The translations under genes and the position numbers were made by a program. 64,000 nucleotides of DNA, taken from Anaerophaga thermohalophila DSM 12881 (GTDB taxonomy: Bacteria > Bacteroidota > Bacteroidia > Bacteroidales > Marinilabiliaceae). Where the stretch lies: positions 183,043 through 247,042 of the forward strand of contig NZ_AEWI01000001.1 in NCBI RefSeq assembly GCF_000191885.1, given 5' to 3'. Positions 56,314-64,000 of the stretch are shown in pieces; positions within the stretch are counted from its first letter, which is position 1, and each line of letters starts with the position of its first letter. Under the pieces are notes generated by a model. It saw only the letters and a program-made list of their open reading frames with translations. It was not told the origin of the DNA and made no database searches.

Positions 56314-58779
56314 CTATTCTCCCGCCAATTCTCTTGCTGCCAGTACCAGAAACATATAGTGCGACGAACCGCCCCCCAGCACGTACTCCGTCTGTTGCCA
56401 CAGGTACGGGAATTCCAGCAATTCCGGAAAATCAGGCCGGATCAGAGCCGTTCCCGAAACCACGCCTCCGGGAATATACGACCAGTCCGCACGGTTTGCC
56501 CCGTAGGCCACCATGGCCGACTTTGCTCCAACGCCTGAGGCAAACGATGCCGTATTCTTCCCCGGATGGCACCCCAGGATAAAATTCAAGGCATCATAAA
56601 CCAGGTCAGGCCCGAAAATATCCGGATAGCCCTTTACCAGGAAGTACTGGCTGAAACCGAACGACTGGATATCCCACCCGGCTCCCCATATCTTCGGACG
56701 ATAGGGGATCCCGTAAGGCGTCTCCTCTTTTTCTTTATCCAGTTCTTTCCGGTAGTCCAATAGCGCTTTCCGTATGGCAGATGAAAATTCCTGATCGTTC
56801 ATGGCGGCATCCGCACGACCGATGAACCAGCCTACCCGACTGATATTTTGGGTAATAAAATCAATATGCGCAATCAGAAAATCCCTGTATTCGTTAGCTC
56901 CAGTAGCCAGGTAAAGTTCTGTCGCAGCCCGCAGTTTCTGTTCCAAACCCCTTCCCTCTCCAGTAGTATTGCGAAATAACGTCTGCGAAACATCCAGCGC
57001 CTGGTTACTCAGCGTATCATTAAAGCCCTTCAGCACCCGGGAAGCAGCGGCCAGATCAGCAGCAGTACTTAACTCCCGCGGCGGATTATTCTCCGTGAAC
57101 ACCCAACGGTCATCCTCATTCCCGATCTTGTTGTCGGTCATGGCCCCGGCATCCCCCAGCATCACGTACTGGCGAAGGTTGTTGCAGATAATTCCCCGAT
57201 AGAGCCGGCCCAGCGAGCGGTATGCGCCAACCACCGAGAGCACACCGTTCTCCACTTGCTGCAGCATGTCCGGCTTGCCATCCGGTTGGTGGATTTCCGT
57301 GATATGGGTATGATGATCGATCGAAGTCACATCATAGTCCTCATGAAAAGCCTCGTAGGCCAGCGCCAGGATGTAAGCCTCCCCGCTCTGCGACTCCACG
57401 CGTAGATCAAAGTCTCCCGCGTCGTGCCAGCCACCAATATTCAGCCCCGGTACCACATCCCCCGGCTTGTACTTTGTCAGCGTTGAAGGCCCCTGCATAT
57501 ACCCGTCAAAATGATTCAGGTTCACCGGCGCCATTCGTGCATCGTCCAGGTGGCAGAAGTCATGCCATACCCGGTACTTCTCGTTTACCCGCATGTGGCA
57601 CATCTGTACAGGAAGAAAATACTCCAAAACAGGCTGCCACACACCCCGGTCGTATACATCCTGGGCAATACGAAAGACGGAAGATACGGACTGACCATAG
57701 CGAACCTGGTACAGTCCTTCTTCTTTCACTTCTGAGAAATCGAACTTCAGGTAGTTATAACGTAAAAACGAACCCCACTCCTTTACAGCAGCAGTGCGAA
57801 CCAGCTTTTCCCCCTCATCAGTGATTTGATATAATTGTGCATCAACCCGTTTCTGATCCCGTTTGTCCAGCTCAATAACAGCTGCTTTCGGTTCCGAAGG
57901 AAGATATCCCACCTGGGAAGTCTGGATCACCGGCTGGTAGAGCCAATCGTCAACCACATTGGGTGTGATAACCCACTCAATGGCACCTTTAGTCTTGCCG
58001 GCAGGCACCTCGCTGCGGACGACGAACCAGCCGTTGTTGTGGTTCATGCGGCCGTCATACAGCTTCAATTCAGCACCCTTCGATTCAATGGTAAGCTTAT
58101 TGTATGGATCATCAGGGCGAACGGTAAATCGCTTTCCGATGGCATAGGGCTTTGCAATAATCCGGTCAGCCCGGATCGGATTATATGAATATTGATCATC
58201 CAGATTATCCCCAACTATTTCTGTCGGACCATTCGGCTGAGCGGGGAAAATCCCTCCTTTCCCGTCCATGATCCAGGGCTTACCAAAAAGTTCACCCGGA
58301 AATAATTCAAAATTGAATCCGACATTTCCGACAAATTCCTCTGGCACCGGCTGTTCCAAGTCCACCGTAACAACAATTGATTTTCCATCCCCTTTCACCT
58401 TCATGGTATAATCGAGATGCAGTTCCGGATAGATCATCGGGTTGAATCCTTTCCGATCACGTGAAGAATCCGGATAACTCAGCCTGGTCGTGATCATATT
58501 GGTCGCCGTATCTACCTGTCGGTCAAGCAAAACAGGCAGAGGTTGCCATTGTCCCGGAGTCGCTTCCAGTCTGACATCCCCATTCGTTGCAACCCGATCC
58601 CCGTTCATAATGATGACCAACCCACCCTGGTGGCCTTCCGGATAAATATCATTAAAAGCCATCACATCCACCCCGCCATTCTGAAAATAACCGGAAGAAT
58701 TCAGTTTAAACTGCTGAGCCTTCGCGGTAAGACAAAAGAACACAGCGATCATTAGTAAAAAGCTTGCTTTCAGCTTCAT
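56314..58779 (-). CDS. GH9-family glycoside hydrolase (endoglucanase-like), secreted
   Basis: 821 residues with a signal peptide (to about 21, TAKAQ). An N-terminal beta-sandwich region (about 22-285) is followed by a cellulase N-terminal Ig-like domain (about 290-380: IQTSQVGYLPSEPKAAVI) and a GH9 (alpha/alpha)6 domain (about 385-821). GGWHDAGDFDLRVESQSGEA holds the catalytic-base aspartates, and WQQTEYVLGGG near the C-terminus the acid glutamate; LGCHPGKNTASFASGVGAKS is the usual substrate loop. GH9 enzymes cleave beta-1,4 glucans and related chains. It starts the minus-strand run just after a SusD stub. The gene is visibly richer in G+C than those to its left. Confidence 0.88.
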   Translation of the reverse strand: MKLKASFLLMIAVFFCLTAKAQQFKLNSSGYFQNGGVDVMAFNDIYPEGHQGGLVIIMNGDRVATNGDVRLEATPGQWQPLPVLLDRQVDTATNMITTRLSYPDSSRDRKGFNPMIYPELHLDYTMKVKGDGKSIVVTVDLEQPVPEEFVGNVGFNFELFPGELFGKPWIMDGKGGIFPAQPNGPTEIVGDNLDDQYSYNPIRADRIIAKPYAIGKRFTVRPDDPYNKLTIESKGAELKLYDGRMNHNNGWFVVRSEVPAGKTKGAIEWVITPNVVDDWLYQPVIQTSQVGYLPSEPKAAVIELDKRDQKRVDAQLYQITDEGEKLVRTAAVKEWGSFLRYNYLKFDFSEVKEEGLYQVRYGQSVSSVFRIAQDVYDRGVWQPVLEYFLPVQMCHMRVNEKYRVWHDFCHLDDARMAPVNLNHFDGYMQGPSTLTKYKPGDVVPGLNIGGWHDAGDFDLRVESQSGEAYILALAYEAFHEDYDVTSIDHHTHITEIHQPDGKPDMLQQVENGVLSVVGAYRSLGRLYRGIICNNLRQYVMLGDAGAMTDNKIGNEDDRWVFTENNPPRELSTAADLAAASRVLKGFNDTLSNQALDVSQTLFRNTTGEGRGLEQKLRAATELYLATGANEYRDFLIAHIDFITQNISRVGWFIGRADAAMNDQEFSSAIRKALLDYRKELDKEKEETPYGIPYRPKIWGAGWDIQSFGFSQYFLVKGYPDIFGPDLVYDALNFILGCHPGKNTASFASGVGAKSAMVAYGANRADWSYIPGGVVSGTALIRPDFPELLEFPYLWQQTEYVLGGGSSHYMFLVLAARELAGE

Positions 58780-58866
58780 TGGTTTAAGTTTAATTTCGTA
58801 TAAAGTAACCGGAAGAGTTCCTTCGTCATACCGGAACCCTTCCGTACTGTAAATTTACAACATTTC

Positions 58867-58986
58867 TCAATAATAACCCGGGTTTTGGTTTTCCGGTCCA
58901 ATCAGCTTATTGGTAATGATCTCGAGGTAGGGGATCGGGTAAAGCTCATGGTAAGACTGATAGTCGAACTGTCTGTTCGTAAAAAT
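58867..58986 (-). pseudogene. SusD C-terminal stub
   Basis: 39 codons: FDYQSYHELYPIPYLEIITN, then KLIGPENQ and NPGYY before TGA. The P-I-P and Q-N-P-G-Y ending is diagnostic of SusD. An in-frame stop precedes it, and neither the rest of SusD nor SusC is present. It lies 87 bp upstream of the GH9 gene, the place a SusD would occupy in an intact locus. Confidence 0.85.
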
Positions 58987-59125
58987 TCACTTACCCTTCA
59001 ATTAAGGCTGTTTCTATAAATTGAATCTTCCGGGAAGGCCATTACATTCAATGAAGTACCTACTCCTCTACCAGCATATCTCCGACATCCTATAAAGAAG
59101 AGACGTTTTTAGTCAGCTTTAACAT

Positions 59126-59326
59126 TTAAAAATTCCTTCCCGATGCACCCCCCCAACCCTTTCCCTGACGGGTCACGTAAATCATAGCCATTTCACTGTG
59201 CCAGGCAATGGTATCAATAAGCGCTTTGAAATATTTTTGTTGTGTATCATCGAACCCCTGGAATGACTCATCACCGACTTCGCCTTCGCAAGCCTTGCAG
59301 CCGGTACTTTCTATACAGACGCACAT
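59126..59326 (-). pseudogene. Unidentified short open stretch, possible gene remnant
   Basis: 66 codons with a non-random look (STGCKACEGEVGDESFQGFD, then YFKALIDTIAWHSEMAMIY). There is no signal peptide and no family that I recognise. In this position it may be another fragment of the lost upstream part of the GH9 locus. Confidence 0.25.
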
Positions 59327-59478
59327 ATTGTGGAAACTTTTGTAAGTTTACAGACAAGCACCATTTAATAATAAAAACTTCGCGTCTTAGCGTCTTAGCG
59401 TTTAAGCGTTTTAACGATATTCGCTGATAAGTTTGTTTGTAAAGTTAAAGTTACAGATTCAGTCGGTAATGGTTATAT

Positions 59479-59620
59479 GAGTGCAGTATAAAAAGCCTTC
59501 AAACTGCTGATTTTTACCATTTTTACCACTGACCCCTAAAGGGGAACTGCTAAAAATCAGCAGTTTGAAAAAGTCCCCTTTATTGGATTTAGGGGTCAAA
59601 AGGCTTTTTAGACTGCACTC
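59479..59620 (+). repeat. Family B MITE-like element, full copy
   Basis: 142 bp, with ends GAGTGCAGTATAAAAAGCC and inverted GAGTGCAGTCTAAAAAGCC, closely similar to the copy at 30107-30248. Flanks are TTATAT on the left and ATTATAT on the right, so the target duplication is present but shifted by one base. It is only 49 bp from a family A element. Confidence 0.85.
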
Positions 59621-59669
59621 ATTATATGATTTTGGTTTAGCCCGGGTAATATCAAAATTATCCATACCT

Positions 59670-59810
59670 GAGTGCGGTATAAAATGCCTATTTTTGTCAA
59701 AATCAAGGCGTTTTAAAATTTTGTACCGGAGTTAACTCATTATTAATTAGGATGCATAAATTTAAAACAACACTGAGTTTGGCAACAAAGATGCTTTTTA
59801 GACCAGGCTC
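59670..59810 (-). repeat. Family A MITE-like element, copy 3
   Basis: A 141-bp element in inverted orientation to the copies at 523 and 8342. Ends are GAGTGCGGTATAAAATGCC and the complement of GAGCCTGGTCTAAAAAGC. Flanks ATACCT (59664-59669) and ATACTT (59811-59816) match at five of six positions. A lone end sequence of the same type (AGACCGGGCTC) remains just after the next gene, near 60613-60623. Confidence 0.85.
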
Positions 59811-59859
59811 ATACTTTTAAGAAACAAAAAATTGTATCATCCTGTATAATGCATCGTCT

Positions 59860-60606
59860 ATGTCACCAGACAACCGCAAACACAGAGGGCCAGGCCCCAG
59901 AGATCATTTGCTGTTTACAAAAGGCCAGATTGAAATAATGGCTGCAGCCGCAAAAGATTATTGCTGGCTTCTGGATAAAAATTATACGGCAAAAGCTGCT
60001 CTGAAACTGGTGGGTGATCATTTTAAGCTACAGGAACGACAGAGAACAGCTCTCGACCGGGCGTGTCAACCGTCAGAACTGGTTGAACGTGTGGCCGCTG
60101 GAGAACTGTCTTCTCCTGAAGCCCTGAAAAACCGCCCTGTGATAATTGACGGGTTCAACCTCTTGATTATCATGGAAGCACTATTGAGCGGCGCACCGGT
60201 TTTCAAAGGAAGAGACGGATTGATCAGGGATATTTCAGGACTTCACGGTTCTTACCGGAAAATTAGTGAAACACCTAAAGCCATAGCTTTGACTGCAGCA
60301 TTTTTCAAGCAATACAATGCAAGTTCCGTTTTATGGGTGTTCGACAAGCCGGTAAGCAATTCCGGCAGGCTGGCCAAATTCGTGAAAGAAGTGGGTCTCG
60401 AAAATAACATAAAATGGCAGACTAAACTGGCAGATCAGACCGATAATAAAGTTGCTGAAGCTGATAAAATTGTAATATCCTCCGACTCCCAGATACTCGC
60501 CCGATGCAATCAATGGTTCAATCTGATCTCATTCTTCCTGGAAAACCATGTTATTGAATCCAACTGGCTCATTGACATCTGGAAGCATAATGATGCAGAC
60601 CGGTAA
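59860..60606 (+). CDS. DUF434-family protein
   Basis: A 248-residue cytoplasmic protein. The N-terminal DUF434 segment (about 18-75: AAAAKDYCWLLDKNYTAKAA and LKLVGDHFKLQERQRTALDR) is followed by a second domain beginning VIIDGFNLLIIMEALLSG, with acidic residues (RDGLIRD, WVFDKPVS, KIVISSDSQI) placed like a PIN/NYN-type nuclease fold. The family is conserved in archaea and bacteria without a known role to my knowledge; a nucleic-acid function is inference. It stands alone between repeats and the convergent dehydrogenase gene. Confidence 0.8.
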   Translation: MSPDNRKHRGPGPRDHLLFTKGQIEIMAAAAKDYCWLLDKNYTAKAALKLVGDHFKLQERQRTALDRACQPSELVERVAAGELSSPEALKNRPVIIDGFNLLIIMEALLSGAPVFKGRDGLIRDISGLHGSYRKISETPKAIALTAAFFKQYNASSVLWVFDKPVSNSGRLAKFVKEVGLENNIKWQTKLADQTDNKVAEADKIVISSDSQILARCNQWFNLISFFLENHVIESNWLIDIWKHNDADR

Positions 60607-60688
60607 TATTTAGACCGGGCTCACCATTGAAACGGGTGAACTCCATGCTCTATGTTCTATGCCCTTTCCCCTCAGCTATTTACCGGCA

Positions 60689-63625
60689 TCACTTTACCTT
60701 CAAAGCATCATACAATATTTCTGCGGGATGATATGCCTTTTCCCCTGTCCCGTCTTTGATTTGATGACGGCAACTGGTTCCGGGAGCTGCAATAATGGTT
60801 CCCCCGGATTTTTTTCGGATAGCCGGGAACAATACCAATTCACCAATCTTCATCGACACATCGTAATGTTCCTTTTCATATCCAAATGATCCTGCCATGC
60901 CACAACACCCCGAAGGGATAACTTCCACCTCGTAATTTTGGGGCAGACTTAGCATTCTTATCGTGGGGCCAAGAGAACCTAAGGCTTTTTGGTGACAGTG
61001 ACCATGAAGTTTTATCTTTTTCGGAGACTCAATAAAATCATCAGAAGTAATGTTCCCTGCGTTAACCTCCCGTTCAATAAATTCTTCGAACAACAAAGCA
61101 TTTTTTGCAAGAGATCGGGCAGACTCTATAAGCTCTGAAGGAACAAGATCAATATAATCATCTCTGAAGCCAAGAATGGCCGAAGGCTCAATTCCCAGAA
61201 GGGGCACATCATCCGAAACAACATCTTTCAACAGTTCAACATTTTTTACGGCAATATCACGCGCTTTTTTCAGCAATCCCTTCGACAACCAGGCACGTCC
61301 GCTTTCAATATGCTTCGGAATAATCACCTCATACCCGAGTTTTTCGAGCAACAACACAGCTTTCTTCCCAATATCCGAATCATTAAAATTGGTGAATTCA
61401 TCATTGAACAAACAAACAGTCCCCTTTGGTTTGGCAGAAACCCTGGTAGTTTTGAAATGGTTTCGAAACCATTTCCCCAGTGTTACAGGCTGCAGTTTGG
61501 GTAAAGAACGATTGGGTGCAAAACCAACAATTTTTTTAAGCAGTCGGGATGTGATCCTGTTGGTGATTGTGAAGTTGTAGAGTTGCGGCAATATAGAAGC
61601 CAGGTTGTTTAATCGTGAAATATTGGCAATAACTTTTGTCCTGAACGGGACGCCGTTGGCTTCATAATAATGCTGAAGAAATTCGGCCTTAAGTTTTGCC
61701 ACATCTACACTCGACGGACATTCGGATTTACAAGCCTTACAAGACAGACACAAATCCATCACCTCGTATATCTCATAATGATTGAAACGGTTCTTCGCGT
61801 AAGGTTTACGCAGATATTCCCTCAACACATTAGCTCTTGCACGGGTTGTGTGCCTTTCGTCCCTGGTGGCCATATAGCTGGGGCACATTGTTCCGCCCGA
61901 TAAATGCGTCTTCCGGCAATCTCCCGAACCATTACAAAATTCGGCAGCTCTGATATAACCTTTCTCGCGCGAAAAATCAAAGATGGTTTCAATTTCAGGG
62001 GTTTCTGTATCTGTCGTGTAACGCAGATGCGTATCCATTGGCGGAGCATCCACTATCTTGCCCGGATTAAAAATATGTCCGGGGTCCCAGGTATTTTTAA
62101 TTTCCTGAAAAAGCGCATAATTCTCATCCCCGACCATGAAGCGGATAAACTCACCTCTTAAACGACCATCGCCATGCTCTCCACTCAACGACCCGTTATA
62201 TTTTTTTACCAGATGTGCTGTCTCTTCGGCAATCTTCCTGAAAAGCATCTGTCCTTCGGCTGTTTTAAGATTGATAACCGGGCGCAGATGCAATTCTCCT
62301 GAGCCTGCATGTCCGTAAAACGCACATGTAAGATTTAACGGTTCCAGTAATTTCCTGAAATCGGCAACATAAGCAGGAAGGTCTTCGACAGCAACCGATG
62401 TATCTTCAATGACAGCTACCGGCTTTGCATCCCCCGGGGTTGTATAAAGCACTCCGAGTGCAGCCTTCCGTAACGACCACACTCTCTTTATGTCGGAGCC
62501 TGTAACCAGGGGATAATGGTATCCAAGTCCGGCGTGTTTCAGATCGATGATGAGGTTTTGGGCAGCCTTTTCAACCTCGGCACGGGAATGGCGCGTAAAT
62601 TCAATAACCAATAATGCTTCAGGCTCACCCTTAAGAAAGAACCTGTTCCTGTTTTGTTCGGGATTGTTTTTTGTGCAATTTAGAATAAAATCATCCATCA
62701 GTTCGCTGGCAGACGGATGGTGCTTCAAGGCTGTCAAGTTAGCCTCCAAAGCCTCTTCAAGGGTGTGAAAATGTACACAGAGTAAACCCTTTTCTTTGGG
62801 GGGAAGAGGATGACAGCGCAACTTAATTTCAGTGATGAACATTAAAGTACCTTCTGAACCGGCAATAAGCCTTGCAAAATTAAAATCGGGCCCATCCTGC
62901 CGGAATGGAGCCAAACCGGCCAGTGCATCAAGCGCATACCCGGTATTACGTCTTTTTATTGAAGGCTTGGGAAATTCACGCTCTATATTTTCCCTGTTCC
63001 GTTCGTCGCTAATTATCTTGTCAATATTCCTGTAAATAGCTGCTTCAGAAGAATTTCCGGAAGAACTACATTTCTCACGATATTGGTCATTATTCAGTTC
63101 TCCAAAAACCACCTTCGAACCGTCACTTAAAAATCCGCTCACTTCCAGAATATTGTCACGGGTACTCCCGTATATCAGTGAGTTGGCTCCCGATGAATTA
63201 TTCCCTACCATGCCACCAATCATAGCACGATTAGAAGTTGAAGTTTCGGGACCAAAAAAGAGACCGTATTCGGCCAGAAACAAATTAAGGTCGTCACGTA
63301 CAACACCAGGCTGAACTCTTACCCACTTTTCATCAGGATTAACTTCAAGTATTTCCGTAAAAGTACGGGAAACATCTACTATAATTCCATTACCGACAAC
63401 CTGACCGGCCAGAGATGTTCCGGCTGTGCGTGGAATTAACGACACATTATTCTCTCCTGCAAACCGGATTAAATTCCTGATATCATCTTCATCTTCAGGA
63501 AAGCCAACAGCCAAAGGCATTTCGCGATAAACAGAAGCATCGGTTGCATATAAGGTTCGAATAACCTCATCGGTAAAAACTTTTCCCTTCAATGAATTAA
63601 TAAGTGTTTTTATGAAAGTTTCCAT
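60689..63625 (-). CDS. FAD-linked oxidase/Fe-S fusion dehydrogenase (YdiJ/GlcD-type D-2-hydroxyacid dehydrogenase)
   Basis: 978 residues from the ATG at 63625 (METFIKTLI), chosen because residues upstream look non-coding. In order: an FAD-binding type 4 domain (about 35-265, with IPRTAGTSLAGQVVGNG and MVGNNSSGANSL); an FAD-oxidase C-terminal domain (about 265-530, with YGHAGSGELHLRP and SGEHGDGRLRGEF); an Fe-S region with CRKTHLSGGTMCPSY and CLSCKACKSECP; and a C-terminal CCG-type domain (LHGHCHQKALGS, PSGCCGMAGSFGYE). This layout matches YdiJ-like D-2-hydroxyglutarate or D-lactate dehydrogenases, which pass electrons to quinone or an electron carrier. The substrate is not fixed by sequence. 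It is a single-gene unit. Confidence 0.9.
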   Translation of the reverse strand: METFIKTLINSLKGKVFTDEVIRTLYATDASVYREMPLAVGFPEDEDDIRNLIRFAGENNVSLIPRTAGTSLAGQVVGNGIIVDVSRTFTEILEVNPDEKWVRVQPGVVRDDLNLFLAEYGLFFGPETSTSNRAMIGGMVGNNSSGANSLIYGSTRDNILEVSGFLSDGSKVVFGELNNDQYREKCSSSGNSSEAAIYRNIDKIISDERNRENIEREFPKPSIKRRNTGYALDALAGLAPFRQDGPDFNFARLIAGSEGTLMFITEIKLRCHPLPPKEKGLLCVHFHTLEEALEANLTALKHHPSASELMDDFILNCTKNNPEQNRNRFFLKGEPEALLVIEFTRHSRAEVEKAAQNLIIDLKHAGLGYHYPLVTGSDIKRVWSLRKAALGVLYTTPGDAKPVAVIEDTSVAVEDLPAYVADFRKLLEPLNLTCAFYGHAGSGELHLRPVINLKTAEGQMLFRKIAEETAHLVKKYNGSLSGEHGDGRLRGEFIRFMVGDENYALFQEIKNTWDPGHIFNPGKIVDAPPMDTHLRYTTDTETPEIETIFDFSREKGYIRAAEFCNGSGDCRKTHLSGGTMCPSYMATRDERHTTRARANVLREYLRKPYAKNRFNHYEIYEVMDLCLSCKACKSECPSSVDVAKLKAEFLQHYYEANGVPFRTKVIANISRLNNLASILPQLYNFTITNRITSRLLKKIVGFAPNRSLPKLQPVTLGKWFRNHFKTTRVSAKPKGTVCLFNDEFTNFNDSDIGKKAVLLLEKLGYEVIIPKHIESGRAWLSKGLLKKARDIAVKNVELLKDVVSDDVPLLGIEPSAILGFRDDYIDLVPSELIESARSLAKNALLFEEFIEREVNAGNITSDDFIESPKKIKLHGHCHQKALGSLGPTIRMLSLPQNYEVEVIPSGCCGMAGSFGYEKEHYDVSMKIGELVLFPAIRKKSGGTIIAAPGTSCRHQIKDGTGEKAYHPAEILYDALKVK

Positions 63626-63825
63626 AGTATCAATAGTCCGTTTAATAAGCCTCAACACGGTTGAAATAATGCAAAGCATTTATTATGAAATAGTTGCATC
63701 TTATCTCATCGCGATTATATAAACAATCAATAACCGGACATTTGTAGAAAACCTGACAACGTATCATAGTATCAAGACTTGATTTTTCTTTGCAATAATC
63801 TACAAATCAACTGTAAATCGCAATA

Positions 63826-63862
63826 AAAAAGGGCAAACCCGCTACAGGCATGCCCTATAATT
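63826..63862 (-). terminator. Probable intrinsic terminator on the minus strand
   Basis: On the minus strand AGGGCA and TGCCCT flank a 15-base region and are followed by TTTTT. It could end a minus-strand gene lying right of the window. The stem is short, so confidence is moderate. Confidence 0.4.
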
Positions 63863-63884
63863 TAACAATTCACGACTCACACAA

Positions 63885-64000
63885 TAAAACGAGCATGACA
63901 AAGATTGCCGTAATAGATTATCAGAGTTTTAGATATAAGTAATTTAGTCAGTAGTCAGTAGCCAGTAGTGTGAATTATAAACACAACATACGTCTTTGCG
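63885..64000 (+). repeat. Family D repeat, second copy
   Basis: Starts AAAACGAGCATGACAAAG and follows the copy at 12892-13017 (minus strand there) through TAGTCAGTAGCCAGTAGTGTG to ACGTCTTTGCG, where the window ends. It lacks a short TTTTTAGT segment found in the other copy. Confidence 0.75.

Overview
The window looks like a chromosomal piece of a marine or anaerobic Bacteroidota (Bacteroidales/Marinilabiliales type). I infer this from a SusC/SusD pair, a hybrid two-component regulator (HTCS), many lipoprotein carbohydrate-active enzymes, a type IX secretion sorting domain with a PorP/SprF partner, and AT-rich spacers full of short dispersed repeats. No tRNA, rRNA, phage or CRISPR was seen.

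Layout. (1) 1-9950, plus strand: hexuronate/aldonate catabolism. It holds the end of a PfkB sugar-acid kinase, a LarA-type nickel-pincer epimerase homologue, 6-phosphogluconate dehydrogenase, a DctP/Q/M TRAP transporter, a LacI-type regulator and tagaturonate epimerase UxaE. (2) 10-25.1 kb, minus strand: a pectin utilization locus with SusC, SusD, a DUF4957/DUF5123 surface lipoprotein, two PL1 pectate lyases, GH105, DUF4861 and GH28. Its likely HTCS sensor-regulator is divergent at 25.6-30 kb. (3) 30.4-40.7 kb: a frameshifted GH88/105, then GH43, GH31, a six-hairpin glycosidase-like protein and an unassigned secreted protein, ending upstream at a truncated SusD. (4) 41.5-51.1 kb, plus strand: a giant repetitive type IX-secreted surface protein (one frameshift) and its PorP/SprF-like partner. 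(5) 51.5-59 kb, minus strand: gene remnants, a double-thioredoxin lipoprotein, an unassigned TIM-barrel-like protein, an exported AGE-family epimerase, a GH9 and another SusD stub. This part looks richer in G+C. (6) 59.8-63.6 kb: a DUF434 protein and a large FAD/Fe-S dehydrogenase.

How the genes fit together. The pectin locus would cut homogalacturonan outside the cell and import oligomers. Periplasmic GH28/GH105 would release galacturonate and unsaturated uronates, the TRAP system could import monomers, and UxaE plus the kinase would carry them into central metabolism. The LarA homologue beside 6-phosphogluconate dehydrogenase suggests a side branch, D-mannonate to D-gluconate to 6-phosphogluconate to ribulose-5-phosphate. 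This is inference.

The most striking non-coding content is several families of 90-280 bp dispersed elements. Families A and B share one terminal inverted repeat and are flanked by 6-bp target duplications. One A copy sits inside another repeat whose empty version is also in the window. Family C is a structured element with two hairpins. These elements supply stop codons, form 5' leaders, and lie at the broken ends of several truncated genes. Three SusD C-terminal stubs and several gene fragments show that polysaccharide loci here are being eroded.
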